Below are positions 17,350-26,179 of a stretch of 64,000 nucleotides of DNA, piece after piece; position 1 is the first letter of the stretch; each line of letters begins with the position of its first letter. The stretch is taken from positions 1 to 64,000 of the forward strand of contig NZ_CAJQZC010000015.1 of NCBI RefSeq assembly GCF_907164555.1. The letters are read 5' to 3'. Below the pieces are notes generated by a model. It was not told the origin of the DNA. It searched no databases and was given only the letters and a program-made list of their open reading frames with translations. This stretch comes from Paraburkholderia saeva. Lineage in GTDB: Bacteria; Pseudomonadota; Gammaproteobacteria; Burkholderiales; Burkholderiaceae. The position numbers were made by a program, and so were the translations under genes.

Positions 17350-18321
17350 ATGAGCAGGAATGAATTCACTACGCCGCTGATCGTCGATGAAAACACGGTG
17401 CGGGGCGTGCTTCCCTCGCTGGATGTACAGAGCACGCTTGCCGCGATGTTCCGCGCGCTGGGCGAGGACAACGCCGTGCAGCCGCCGCAGACGCTCACGC
17501 TTTTTCCCGCACAGGCCGGCGACTTCATCACGTATCTCGGCGCGATGGCGCAGGCGAAAGTGTTCGGCGCCAAGCTCTCGCCGTATATCGTGACGGCCGG
17601 CCGCCCGATCGTGACAGCATGGACCGCGCTGATGTCGATGGAGACGGGGCAGCCGCTCATGTGGTGTGACGCGGGACTGCTGACAACCGAACGCACCGCA
17701 GGCACCACCGCGCTTGCAGTCGGGCACCTCGCTGCGGCCGGCGCGCGGCATCTGGCGATCGTCGGTTCCGGCGCGATTGCGCAGGCGCATCTGCGGCATG
17801 TTGCGCGACTGCGGCCATGGGAATCGATTCGCGTGTTTTCGCCCGATCTGTCGCGCAATACCGCGAAGCAGGCCGCGTTTTCCGCTATCGACGCGCGCGC
17901 GACATTCAGCGCGAGTGTGGAAGACTGCGTGCGCGATGCGGACGTCGTGATGCTTTGCACGTCGTCGGGCACACCTGTGCTGCAGAGAGGCACGATCACG
18001 AAGCCGGCGCTCGTCACGTCGATCAGCACGAACGTTGTGAACGCGCACGAGATCGATCCCGCGTGGCTCACGGATATGGACGTCTATTGCGACTACCGCC
18101 GCACGACGCCCGGCAGCGCGGGCGAAATGAAGCTGGCCGCCGAACGGCATGGCTGGTCGGCGCAGCGCGTGGCGGGCGATCTGCCCGAACTGTTTTGCGG
18201 AACATGCCCGGTTCCGTCGTACGAAAAGCCGGTCTTTTTCCGCTCGATCGGTCTTGGCCTCGAAGATGTGGCGATCGCGTACGGCCTGCTGCAGCGTCTG
18301 CGCGGGCCGCGCGATGCTTGA
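17350..18321 (+). CDS. Ornithine cyclodeaminase/mu-crystallin family protein
   Basis: The 323-residue NAD(P)-binding protein belongs to the family of ornithine cyclodeaminase, alanine dehydrogenase and ketimine reductase. ATG 17350 follows CTGGAG with good spacing and gives MSRNEFTTPLIVDENTVRGV. The Rossmann motif is visible as HLAIVGSGAIAQAHLRHVAR. The family substrate region is present in FGAKLSPYIVTAGRPIVTAW. The neighbouring DadA-like oxidase yields imino or keto products, so a ketimine or ornithine-type reaction is plausible. The precise substrate cannot be fixed from sequence. Confidence 0.85.
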   Translation: MSRNEFTTPLIVDENTVRGVLPSLDVQSTLAAMFRALGEDNAVQPPQTLTLFPAQAGDFITYLGAMAQAKVFGAKLSPYIVTAGRPIVTAWTALMSMETGQPLMWCDAGLLTTERTAGTTALAVGHLAAAGARHLAIVGSGAIAQAHLRHVARLRPWESIRVFSPDLSRNTAKQAAFSAIDARATFSASVEDCVRDADVVMLCTSSGTPVLQRGTITKPALVTSISTNVVNAHEIDPAWLTDMDVYCDYRRTTPGSAGEMKLAAERHGWSAQRVAGDLPELFCGTCPVPSYEKPVFFRSIGLGLEDVAIAYGLLQRLRGPRDA

Positions 18322-18417
18322 CAGAAACCTTCCGGGTGGCGACGATTCCTCCGCGCGAGCCAGCACTGCCGGAGCATGGCAGCGCGTTCCGATCCGCCCC
18401 ACGTGCCTATAGAACCC

Positions 18418-19062
18418 ATGCGCAAGAAAAAGTCGTCACCTGTCAAAGACCTGCTGCTCAACCGTTACGCCCCGCTCGCGGACGGCATCGCGACGCTCTT
18501 TTTTCCGTACGCCGAGGTGGTCATCCACGATCTGCGCGACCAGACGGTGCTCTATCTCGCGAACAACCTGTCGCGGCGTGAAATCGGCGACGATTCGGCG
18601 CTCGAGGAAGTCGATCACTCCGCGCGCGAACGGGTGATCGGCCCATATGAAAAGCTGAACTGGGACGGCCGCCGCATGCGTTGCGTGAGCAACGTGCTGT
18701 TCGACGACGAAGGCAAGCCCGCGGGCATGATGTGCATTAACTTCAATATCGCGGTATTCGAAGACGTGCGCTCGACGCTCGACCTCTTTATCAAGGGCGC
18801 GGGCATCGTCGCGCAGCCTGACGAGCTGTTCCGCGACGACTGGCAGGATCGCATCAACACGTTTCTGCATGGCTGGCTGCGTGAACGGCAGATCGGCCTC
18901 AATGCACTGACGCGTGACCACAGGCGCGAACTCGTCGAGGCGCTCTACGCCGAAGGCGCATTCCGCGGCAAGAGTTCGGCGAACTATGTGGCCGCCGTGC
19001 TGGGTATGGGGCGCGCAACCGTCTACAAGCATCTGAAGCAGATGAAGGAAAACGCGAGCTGA
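18418..19062 (+). CDS. YheO-type PAS/helix-turn-helix transcriptional regulator
   Basis: The 214-residue protein has an N-terminal YheO-like PAS domain at about 10-130 (PLADGIATLFFPYAEVVIHD, then GPYEKLNWDGRRMRCVSNVL) and a C-terminal DNA-binding domain of the HTH_22 type (GKSSANYVAAVLGMGRATVY). Start choice is between ATG 18376 and ATG 18418; neither has a well-spaced ribosome site, and the second gives the usual basic opening MRKKKSSPVKDLLLNRYAPL. It lies 96 bases downstream of the cyclodeaminase gene on the same strand. It is the best candidate for the protein that binds the twin operators and may sense an amino acid or its imine. Confidence 0.82.
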   Translation: MRKKKSSPVKDLLLNRYAPLADGIATLFFPYAEVVIHDLRDQTVLYLANNLSRREIGDDSALEEVDHSARERVIGPYEKLNWDGRRMRCVSNVLFDDEGKPAGMMCINFNIAVFEDVRSTLDLFIKGAGIVAQPDELFRDDWQDRINTFLHGWLRERQIGLNALTRDHRRELVEALYAEGAFRGKSSANYVAAVLGMGRATVYKHLKQMKENAS

Positions 19063-19111
19063 AAATCGCGCGCCCCGCATGCTGCTGCAATCACTGAACA
19101 GGAGAGAATCC

Positions 19112-19303
19112 GTGCGCTACCGGCACTACAAAGGCGGCATCTACGAACTGGTCTGCGAGGCGACGCTCGAGTCGGACCCGGACGTCACGATGATCGTCTA
19201 TCGCGCGGCGAATGGTACGATCTGGACCCGGCCGGCCTCGGTGTTCTTCGAGCCTGTCGAACACGAAGGCGCAACCGTTTCGCGGTTTACGCCGATCGAT
19301 TGA
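19112..19303 (+). CDS. DUF1653 family protein
   Basis: The 63-residue protein begins at GTG 19112, five bases after GGAGAG, giving MRYRHYKGGIYELVCEATLE. The family pattern follows (MIVYRAANGTIWTRPASVFF, ending near RFTPID). An upstream ATG at 19079 has no ribosome site. DUF1653 proteins are small beta-rich cytoplasmic proteins of unknown function. It is followed 46 bases later by a Pmp3-type membrane protein. Confidence 0.85.
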   Translation: MRYRHYKGGIYELVCEATLESDPDVTMIVYRAANGTIWTRPASVFFEPVEHEGATVSRFTPID

Positions 19304-19349
19304 TCAACCGCGTGTTTTCAACGCGCGATTTGCACAAAGAGAAACATAC

Positions 19350-19544
19350 ATGCGTCTGTTGCTTGCGATTATCCTGCCGTGGTTTCAGTTTTTCACGATC
19401 GGGCGTCCGTTCGCCGGGATCATCTGCCTGATTCTTCAGGTCACGTTGATTGGCTGGATTCCGGCTGCAATCTGGTCGGTCTACGCATTGAGCCAGTACA
19501 AGACCGATCAGAAGATCGAGCGCGCACTGGGTTCGCGCATGTGA
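19350..19544 (+). CDS. YqaE/Pmp3 family small membrane protein
   Basis: The 64-residue protein has two hydrophobic helices, at about 2-20 (MRLLLAIILPWFQFFTIGRP) and 22-47 (FAGIICLILQVTLIGWIPAA), then a charged C-terminus. The hairpin of two helices resembles the YqaE/Pmp3 stress-linked proteolipids, although the start lacks the usual proline-rich motif. AAAGAGAA precedes ATG 19350. Its function is unknown in bacteria; a link to membrane potential or salt stress is known for eukaryotic relatives. Confidence 0.75.
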   Translation: MRLLLAIILPWFQFFTIGRPFAGIICLILQVTLIGWIPAAIWSVYALSQYKTDQKIERALGSRM

Positions 19545-19552
19545 GTTCGTGT

Positions 19553-19861
19553 TCAGGATGGCTGGAGTCCGACGACATCGGGCACTTCGATCACCAGATC
19601 CGACGCGGCGATCGCCACGCAGGGGAGAATCAGGCCTTCGGCCTTTTCTTCCCTGGTAAGGCCAGGCCATTCGATCGTGTATCGAACCTGGCCTTCTTTC
19701 ATCTGGCACAGGCATGTCCTGCATGTGCCGTTGCGGCACGATCTCGGTAGCCGCAAGCCGGCGAAGCCGGCGGCCTCGAGCACGGTCAGCGAATCCGGCG
19801 CCTCGAACGTTTTCCCTAAAGGCTCGATGCGCACGAAGAAGGGTTGTGCGCGCTCAGACAT
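19553..19861 (-). CDS. Plant-type 2Fe-2S ferredoxin
   Basis: The 102-residue electron carrier has the cluster motif LPRSCRNGTCRTCLCQMKEG (C-x5-C-x2-C) and a distant fourth cysteine in LILPCVAIAASDLVIEVP. The start is MSERAQPFFVRIEPLGKTFE. It shows the beta-grasp pattern of chloroplast-type ferredoxins that serve oxygenases or reductases. It is convergent with the Pmp3-like gene. The nearest upstream gene is a sigma-54 activator about 200 bases away, also on the minus strand but facing it tail first. No obvious redox partner is adjacent. Confidence 0.88.
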   Translation of the reverse strand: MSERAQPFFVRIEPLGKTFEAPDSLTVLEAAGFAGLRLPRSCRNGTCRTCLCQMKEGQVRYTIEWPGLTREEKAEGLILPCVAIAASDLVIEVPDVVGLQPS

Positions 19862-20065
19862 CGTCTAACCCGTGCGGTCTTTTTTCATGCGACGTCGCAG
19901 GCGCGTCGCGGCCCATACCTGCGCGGCGGCCTGAATGAGGTTCGAAAAAGAATCGGCAGGGCATAACGGGTTCGCGGCAATCACGAGACGGTGTGCAAAA
20001 CGTGGCAGCTTAGCGCAAGCCGTCACGTCATGCGAGCCGAAAACGCGTTGCGCGCACTGCACGCT

Positions 20066-22054
20066 TCAATGCGTGCGACGCTGCCGCAGATAACGGTAGA
20101 CCGTATTTCGTGCAAGTCCGAGTTCACGGGCTGTTGCCGACACGTTGCCTTCGTTGCGCGCAAGCGTCTGCTCGATGAGCGCAGCCTGCCAGTCCTGCAT
20201 GTTCCCAGGTGTTTCGCTGGCGCCGTGCGATGGCAGCATCGTCGGCGACACGCGGTTTTCTTTCGGTACCGCGTCACAATCCTGCAGGAAGTCGTCAGGC
20301 AGATGCTCGAGCCCGATCTCGTCCTCGCCTTCGGCCATGATCGCCGCCGTGCGCAGCACGTTCGCCATTTGCCGCAGGTTTCCCGGCCAGCGGCACCGCT
20401 GGAAGCGTTCGAGCACAGCGCCCGAAACACGCGTGGGAATCGCGTCGCAGTCGCGTTGCAGATCGAGCATGCGCGCAATCAGTGCAGCGAGATCCGTCCG
20501 TTCGCAAAGCGTGGGCAATGTCACGACAAGACCGTTGATGCGGTAATACAGATCGTCGCGAAACGTGCCGGCTTCGATCATCGCGCGCAGGTTGCGATGC
20601 GTCGCGCAGACAATGCGCAGATCGACGGGAATCGCGCGCGTTCCGCCAAGCGGCACGACGTTGCGCTCCTGCAGCACGCGCATGAGTCGCACCTGCTGCG
20701 CGAGCGGCATGTCGCCGATTTCGTCGAGAAAGAGTGTGCCGCCGTCCGCCTGAACGATCTTGCCGACGCTGCCGCGTTTCTTTGCGCCAGTAAACGCGCC
20801 CTCTTCGTAGCCGAACAGCTCGGCTTCGATCAACGTATCGGGCAGCGACGCGCAGTTCACTGCGACGAACGGTGCCTCACGACGCGGCGAATCGTTATGG
20901 ATTGCGCGCGCAAGCCATTCCTTGCCAGTGCCGGTCTGCCCGAGCACCAGAATCGGAATGTCGCGGCCGCGCACTTTCTCGACGCGCCGAAGCACCGTCG
21001 ACATCTGGGCGTCGCCGGTGTCGAGCGTCGCGAACGTCACATCCTGAGCTGGCGCATTCGCCGGGCGCGCGCGGCGTGCGGCTCGCGCGGCCGTATCGAA
21101 GCCACCCTCTGCAGGCCCGCGAAACGCCCGTTGCGCGCCTGCCGCGTATTCGCCGCGCGCGATGACGCGCACGCCGCTTGGCAGCATGAGCGTCGTGCAT
21201 TCGCCCGGTTTGTACGTCGTGTGGTTCAAGAGCGCTGGCAGCGCCATGCCAAACAGTTCGGAAAAGGTCTGCGTTTGCAGTATCGCGAGTGGCCGTCCCA
21301 ACTGGAACAGCGCACTGCGATTGGCGGAGAGAAACCGGCCGTCCGGCGTGAACGCGGCGAGCCCTTCGAACAGCGTGCCGATGAATTCGGCGCGCGCGTG
21401 GAAATGGATACGAATGGCGTCGGCGAACTGGTTCGCGAAGATCACGTTTTCGATCATCTGCGCGGACATCCGCACGAGCGCCAGCGTGTGCTTGTGAAAA
21501 CCGCGCGTGTCGCCGCTCACATCCAGCGCGCCGATCGTGCGGCCGAACGGATCGGCAATCGGTGCGCACGAGCAGGTGAGAATGCGGTTCGCGTGAAGGA
21601 AATGCTCGTCGGCGTGTATGACTGTCGGCTGTCCGTCCACGAGCGCCGTGCCGATCGCGTTCGTGCCGCGATCCGATTCGGCCCACGACACACCCGCGCG
21701 CAACGCAACACGATTCGCCTTTTCGACGAAGTCGCTATCGCCGAAGCTGTGCAGGATCACGCCCTCGTTGTCAGTGAGCAGCACCATGCTCTGCGTGTCG
21801 ACGATCTGCGCGTACAGCGTCTCCATCACCGGCAGCGCATGCGCGTACAGCGCGTGATTGCGTTCGACGAGTTCGCGCAATGCGGGGCGGCGCAGCGGAT
21901 GAAAGTCGGGCGCCTCGGATGCGCGCAGCCCGACGCTCTGCGAACGCGCGTGAGCCGTTGCGATGACATCCGGAAGCGCCGTTACGGGCGGCGTCGATTG
22001 GCGTTGCGTCAATGCATGTCTCCGGTTTTTCCCGAATACGTTCGCAAGATACAT
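20066..22054 (-). CDS. AcoR-like sigma-54-dependent activator (GAF-AAA-Fis)
   Basis: The 662-residue enhancer-binding protein has a GAF-like sensory region at about 85-300 and an AAA+ domain at about 330-570. The AAA+ domain carries Walker A GQTGTGKEWLARAIH, the sigma-54 contact loop EEGAFTGAKKRGSVG and Walker B GGTLFLDEIGDMPL. A C-terminal Fis-type HTH follows (NVSATARELGLARNTVYRYL). Domain order and N-terminal wording (VERNHALYAHALPVMETLYA) match the acetoin/alcohol regulators AcoR. The typical partner operon (dehydrogenases) is not next to it, so the target is elsewhere or upstream of the divergent region. The start at 22054 has GAGGCG very close to the ATG. Confidence 0.88.
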   Translation of the reverse strand: MYLANVFGKNRRHALTQRQSTPPVTALPDVIATAHARSQSVGLRASEAPDFHPLRRPALRELVERNHALYAHALPVMETLYAQIVDTQSMVLLTDNEGVILHSFGDSDFVEKANRVALRAGVSWAESDRGTNAIGTALVDGQPTVIHADEHFLHANRILTCSCAPIADPFGRTIGALDVSGDTRGFHKHTLALVRMSAQMIENVIFANQFADAIRIHFHARAEFIGTLFEGLAAFTPDGRFLSANRSALFQLGRPLAILQTQTFSELFGMALPALLNHTTYKPGECTTLMLPSGVRVIARGEYAAGAQRAFRGPAEGGFDTAARAARRARPANAPAQDVTFATLDTGDAQMSTVLRRVEKVRGRDIPILVLGQTGTGKEWLARAIHNDSPRREAPFVAVNCASLPDTLIEAELFGYEEGAFTGAKKRGSVGKIVQADGGTLFLDEIGDMPLAQQVRLMRVLQERNVVPLGGTRAIPVDLRIVCATHRNLRAMIEAGTFRDDLYYRINGLVVTLPTLCERTDLAALIARMLDLQRDCDAIPTRVSGAVLERFQRCRWPGNLRQMANVLRTAAIMAEGEDEIGLEHLPDDFLQDCDAVPKENRVSPTMLPSHGASETPGNMQDWQAALIEQTLARNEGNVSATARELGLARNTVYRYLRQRRTH

Positions 22055-22452
22055 CGCCTCGCGAATCGCAGCAGCTGTTCATGGCGCACTGCAGCATGGC
22101 AGCGGATGGATTCCCCATCATACAAGAAGCGTTTCGCGCTTCACATGCGGGAGAAAACGGGGCGCGCCGCACGCGAGGCCGCGCGATCACCGGTCGCAAC
22201 GAAACGGCTGGAACTGCCGGAATCCACGGCCGGCAAGGGCCGGTGGCCGTTGGGGCCTTTACCGATATCGTGGGCGTGGAATGTAAAACTTGCGGCCCGG
22301 CAGAAGTCGTCTAAAGTGAATAAAATCAGCCGCCCGGCGTGTCACGTTACGGACTTGCGCGGCTGTCATCCACGCATGTAACCGGTCAGGAGGCGCTTTT
22401 AGCACACATGTGTGGCCCCGATTGATTGTTCGTCACCCGAAAGGCGATTCCC
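22055..22452. other. 398-base divergent gap
   Basis: No gene or RNA is recognised between the sigma-54 activator and the DUF1488 gene. The part near 22290-22330 is AT-richer and has TAAAGT and TAAAAT elements that could act as a -10 for the plus-strand gene, but no matching -35 is clear. Confidence 0.35.
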
Positions 22453-22743
22453 ATGCAGATCATTTTCCTGAACGAAACCCCTGAATACTCGGGACAAGAA
22501 CTTACCCTGGCATTCCCGGCAATGGTCGATGGGGAGAGGGTCGAGTGCATGATTACCGCCGAAACGCTGGAAGACCACTACGGGGCCGCATCGACGCGTC
22601 TTGAAGACATGGTCGGCGCATTCTCCACGCACCGTGAACGCATCGAAGCTGCAACGCGCCGGTTGCTGTCCGAAACGCGCGCGCAGTGTCTCGTGCTGCG
22701 CAGCGGCTATGTGCGTTTCTACGAGGCTAACCTGCGCAATTAG
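22453..22743 (+). CDS. DUF1488 family protein
   Basis: The 96-residue protein starts MQIIFLNETPEYSGQELTLA at ATG 22453, with AAGGCG six bases upstream. It reads like DUF1488, a small soluble family common in Burkholderiales (FPAMVDGERVECMITAETLE, then DHYGAASTRLEDMVGAFSTH). The function is unknown. An in-frame ATG nine codons earlier is possible but has a weaker context. Confidence 0.8.
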   Translation: MQIIFLNETPEYSGQELTLAFPAMVDGERVECMITAETLEDHYGAASTRLEDMVGAFSTHRERIEAATRRLLSETRAQCLVLRSGYVRFYEANLRN

Positions 22744-22899
22744 GTCGCGCAGTACGCCCTGAGTCGGTGTGACCGCCGCCATCGAACATGGCGGCGCTGA
22801 CGTTCGCCCAGCTGATTTGCCCCCACTGAAGCTGCAATGACAGATCACGTCCGCAGTGCGGTCAAAGCATGCGTCGCAGCGTGCGAGCCCGGAAAGGGC

Positions 22900-24201
22900 C
22901 TATTCGGAGCCCAGATAGAAATAGCGGAACAGAAAAACGGCCGCGATGATCCAGACAACGAGCTTTACCTTGCGCGCCTGGCCCGTCAGGAGTTTCAGCC
23001 CGGCGTAGGAGATAAAGCCGAACGCGACGCCGTTGGCGATCGAATACGTGAATGGCATCAGGAGCGCGGTGAGGGCGGCCGGCACGACTTCCGTGGCATC
23101 GTCCCACGGCAGGTCGGCCATTTCGCGCAGCATCAGGCACGACACATACAGGAGTGCCGGCGCGGTCGCGTATCCCGGCACGACAGCTGCAAGCGGCGCG
23201 AAAAACAGCGCCGCGAGGAACAGCACGCCGACGGTAATCGCCGTCACGCCCGTGCGGCCGCCGGCCTGCACGCCGGACGCGCTTTCGATATACGCAGTCG
23301 TCGACGACGTCCCGAGCATCGAACCCGCCAGAATCGCGGTGCTGTCGGCGAGCAGCGCCTTGTTCAGACGATGCATCTTGCCTTCCACGAGCAGCCCCGC
23401 GCGGTTCGCGACCCCCATCAACGTCCCGGTTGCGTCGAACAGTTCGACGAGGAAGAACACGAGAATCACGTTGAGCACGCCACCCGAGAGCGCGGCGCGA
23501 ATATCGAGGTGAAAGAGCGTCGCGTCGATCGAGGGCGGCGCGGACACGACACCGTTGAAATGATTGCCGCCGAAGAAAAAGCTGAGCATCGTCACGCCCA
23601 CAATACCGATCAGGATCGCACCGCGCACGCGCAGGAAGTCGAGCGTGACGATCGCGAAGAAGCCGACGATCGCGAGAACCACATGCGCGTCGTGCAGGTT
23701 GCCGAGCGTCACGAGCGTCGCCGGATTGCCCACCACGATACCCGCGGACTTGAGCGAGATGATCGCGAGAAAGAGGCCGATACCGCCCGTGATGGCGATC
23801 CGTATCGAATGGGGAATGCCGTTGACGATGACTTCACGCACCCGGAAGAGCGTCACGATCAGGAACAGGCATCCGGAGATGAACACGGCGCCCAGTGCCG
23901 CCTGCCAGGTGAAACCCATGCCCTTCACGACGGTGTAGGCGAAATACGCGTTGAGTCCCATGCCTGGCGCGCAGGCAATCGGATAGTTCGCGTAGAGCCC
24001 CATGATGAGCGTGGCCAGCGCGGCCACGAGACAGGTGGCGACGAACACGGCGTCCTTGGGCATGCCTGCATCGCCGAGAATCGCCGGATTCACGAAAATG
24101 ATGTAGGCCATCGTGAGGAACGTGGTCACACCTGCCAGCACTTCCGTGCGCAGATTGGTACCGGCTTCGTCGAAGCCGAAATAGCGTTTTACGGAGTCCA
24201 T
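22900..24201 (-). CDS. NCS2 family purine permease (AzgA/GhxP-like)
   Basis: The 433-residue transporter has 12-14 membrane helices and belongs to the AzgA branch of NCS2 nucleobase:cation symporters. It starts MDSVKRYFGFDEAGTNLRTE, a family hallmark. Conserved stretches include VLAGVTTFLTMAYIIFVNPA, ACAPGMGLNAYFAYTVVKGM and the Q/E-containing helix TSSTTAYIESASGVQAGGRT. Relatives import adenine, guanine or hypoxanthine. No purine catabolic genes adjoin it. The leader upstream shows no purine riboswitch that I can recognise. Confidence 0.9.
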   Translation of the reverse strand: MDSVKRYFGFDEAGTNLRTEVLAGVTTFLTMAYIIFVNPAILGDAGMPKDAVFVATCLVAALATLIMGLYANYPIACAPGMGLNAYFAYTVVKGMGFTWQAALGAVFISGCLFLIVTLFRVREVIVNGIPHSIRIAITGGIGLFLAIISLKSAGIVVGNPATLVTLGNLHDAHVVLAIVGFFAIVTLDFLRVRGAILIGIVGVTMLSFFFGGNHFNGVVSAPPSIDATLFHLDIRAALSGGVLNVILVFFLVELFDATGTLMGVANRAGLLVEGKMHRLNKALLADSTAILAGSMLGTSSTTAYIESASGVQAGGRTGVTAITVGVLFLAALFFAPLAAVVPGYATAPALLYVSCLMLREMADLPWDDATEVVPAALTALLMPFTYSIANGVAFGFISYAGLKLLTGQARKVKLVVWIIAAVFLFRYFYLGSE

Positions 24202-24369
24202 GAGTGCGTCTCTCGTTGTGTCCTGATGGTGTTCTTATGATGAGCGGTCCCTTGATCCGGGCAGGCCCGTTACGACCGCACGCTACGGGCGGATTGTAAA
24301 CACGATTGATGGTCAGGGAGCACTCTGTCGCGTGCTTCGTGGAGGCGGTGCAACACGGGTTGACGTGTT

Positions 24370-24894
24370 TCAGCCTTCGTGCGGACCTTGCGGATCGCCG
24401 TCAGGCGCCGACGTATCGCCTGGCGCGGAAGAAGGCGGAACAGGCCGCGGCGCATGACGCAAGAGCCACCGGTCGAGTTCTCCGGCGAAGGTTTTGGTAT
24501 CGCGTGCGCTGAAAGCGGAGGGGCCGCCCGTGTCGATACCGCTGCCGCGCAACTGGTCGAGCATCGCGCGCATGCGCAGGCGTTCCTCGATCGTGCCCGC
24601 GCTGTACCAGTTGCCGCGCGGATCGAGCGCGTGCGCGTTTTTCTGCAGTACGGCTGCGGCAAGCGGGATGTCGGCGGTGATGACGAGGTCGCCCACCTGA
24701 ACGCGCTCAGCGATCAGGTCGTCGGCGGCATCGGCGCCGGCGGGCACCTGGATCGTGCGGATCAGGGGAGACGGGGGAACACGCAGGAACTGGTTTGCGA
24801 CCAGCGTGACGGTCACGCTAACGCGCCGTGCGGCGCGAAACAGCATGTCCTTGATGACGACCGGACAGGCGTCCGCGTCTACCCAGATTTGCAT
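24370..24894 (-). CDS. YaiI/YqxD family protein (UPF0178, DUF188)
   Basis: The 174-residue protein has the family opening MQIWVDADACPVVIKDMLFR and the conserved block GDLVITADIPLAAAVLQKNA followed by HALDPRGNWYSAGTIEERLR. It resembles a PIN-like fold with aspartates placed as in nucleases, but no activity is established for the family. The C-terminal tail is proline-rich and probably disordered. It is a stand-alone gene. Confidence 0.92.
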   Translation of the reverse strand: MQIWVDADACPVVIKDMLFRAARRVSVTVTLVANQFLRVPPSPLIRTIQVPAGADAADDLIAERVQVGDLVITADIPLAAAVLQKNAHALDPRGNWYSAGTIEERLRMRAMLDQLRGSGIDTGGPSAFSARDTKTFAGELDRWLLRHAPRPVPPSSAPGDTSAPDGDPQGPHEG

Positions 24895-24992
24895 CGTGTC
24901 GGCTTCCGGAGTCGAAGGGGCGTGATGATACCCGACTCAGGATAGCGCGACCGATGCCACAGGGCGTGGCCTGTTACTGGTTTTCTGCAGGT

Positions 24993-25268
24993 TTATTGCT
25001 GGCTGGTAGCAGGCGTGGCGCCGGCACCCATGGATTGCGCACGTCGCGCGGCGACAATGGCGCCTGCCTGCTGGGCATTTACCGGATAGTCGATCCAGTC
25101 GAGCGGATCGTAACCGGCAGCACGCCAGGCCACGAGATCCGCCTTGACTTCGGCGCGGGTCTTCGGCGCCGAAGGATCGTAAGACTGCGCTGCCGTCTGT
25201 GCGAAAGCGGCGGGGGCGAGCAGCGCGCCGAGCAGTGCGCCTGCAGCGATATGGGAAAAGAGCTTCAT
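24993..25268 (-). CDS. Secreted DUF4148 protein
   Basis: The 91-residue protein has a signal peptide (MKLFSHIAAGALLGALLAPA, cleaved near AFA-QTA) and then the DUF4148 pattern SAPKTRAEVKADLVAWRAAG followed by YDPLDWIDYPVNAQQAGAIV. These small periplasmic proteins are abundant in Burkholderia and of unknown function. ATG 25268 gives the signal peptide directly; the longer frame upstream only adds a hydrophilic extension. Confidence 0.88.
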   Translation of the reverse strand: MKLFSHIAAGALLGALLAPAAFAQTAAQSYDPSAPKTRAEVKADLVAWRAAGYDPLDWIDYPVNAQQAGAIVAARRAQSMGAGATPATSQQ

Positions 25269-25345
25269 GGTAGCGTGGGCTTTTATAAGGGATAACCCTC
25301 GGATTCTAGTTCGGTGGCCCACAAACTGAAAGTCACCATTTGGCA

Positions 25346-25368
25346 ATGCATTGTTGCCCGCAATGCAT
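25346..25368. repeat. 8-bp perfect inverted repeat between DUF4148 and slipin genes
   Basis: ATGCATTG (25346-25353) and CAATGCAT (25361-25368) are separated by seven bases. It lies downstream of the slipin gene and upstream of the DUF4148 gene. It lacks a T-run, so it could be a weak terminator or an operator. Confidence 0.35.
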
Positions 25369-25405
25369 GAATCCGCACCACAAATGCCTTCAAAAGCCTT
25401 TCATA

Positions 25406-26179
25406 TCAGGCGCCCGACGGCTTTCCCATCCGGTCGATCACCGCCGTCAGCAGGTCTATCGGCAGTGGGAAAACGATGGTCGAGTTCTTGTCGGCGGCGA
25501 TGGTGGTGAGCGTTTGCAGGTAGCGCAGCTGCATGGCCTGCGGCTGGCGCGCGAGCATCTGCGCCGCTTCCAGCAGATGGGCGGAGGCCTGCAGTTCGCC
25601 CTGTGCGTGAATCACCTTCGCGCGTCGCTCGCGCTCGGCTTCCGCCTGACGCGCGATCGCGCGGATCATCGTTTCGTTGATATCGACGTGCTTGATCTCG
25701 ACGTTCGACACCTTGATGCCCCACGCGTCGGTCTGCGCATCGAGCACTTTCTGGATGTCGGCGTTGAGCTGTTCGCGCTCGGCGAGCAGGTCGTCGAGTT
25801 CATGTTTGCCGAGCACGGCGCGCAGCGTCGTCTGCGAAAGCTGGCTCGTCGCCTCGAAATAGCGCGCGACCTGAATCACGGCCCGTTCCGGATCGACGAC
25901 GCGAAAATAGATCACCGCGTTCACCTTCACGGAGACGTTGTCGCGCGTAATGACGTCCTGCGGCGGCACGTCGAACACGACGGTGCGCAGATCCATGCGC
26001 ACGACCTGCTGCACGACTGGAATGATCAGCACGAGCCCCGGCCCCTTGACCTTCCAGAAACGTCCGAGCATGAACACGACGCCGCGTTCGTACTCCCGAA
26101 AAATGCGCACCGCCGAAGCAATCAGCACAACCACCAGCAGAATCAGGATGCTGCCAAAGCCGAACGTGAATCCGATCAT
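25406..26179 (-). CDS. Slipin/SPFH (band 7) membrane protein
   Basis: The 257-residue protein has one N-terminal membrane helix (residues 5-24) followed by an SPFH domain (EYERGVVFMLGRFWKVKGPG, then LRTVVFDVPPQDVITRDNVS) and a coiled C-terminal region (RAIARQAEAERERRAKVIHA). Slipins form membrane microdomain scaffolds. Its start overlaps the stop of the upstream NfeD gene by four bases, the usual translationally coupled slipin/NfeD pair. Confidence 0.92.
   Translation of the reverse strand: MIGFTFGFGSILILLVVVLIASAVRIFREYERGVVFMLGRFWKVKGPGLVLIIPVVQQVVRMDLRTVVFDVPPQDVITRDNVSVKVNAVIYFRVVDPERAVIQVARYFEATSQLSQTTLRAVLGKHELDDLLAEREQLNADIQKVLDAQTDAWGIKVSNVEIKHVDINETMIRAIARQAEAERERRAKVIHAQGELQASAHLLEAAQMLARQPQAMQLRYLQTLTTIAADKNSTIVFPLPIDLLTAVIDRMGKPSGA

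Noticed and set aside
19991..22381. A 796-codon plus-strand open frame opposite the sigma-54 activator gene
   Set aside because: It is antisense to a well-supported AAA+ gene and has histidine/arginine-rich shadow composition.
22837..24240. A 467-codon plus-strand frame opposite the purine permease gene
   Set aside because: It is rich in His, Arg and Glu, typical of the antisense of a membrane protein gene in high-GC DNA.
24202..24369. Possible purine riboswitch in the leader of the NCS2 permease gene
   Set aside because: No three-way-junction pattern or conserved core of the purine aptamer could be found.
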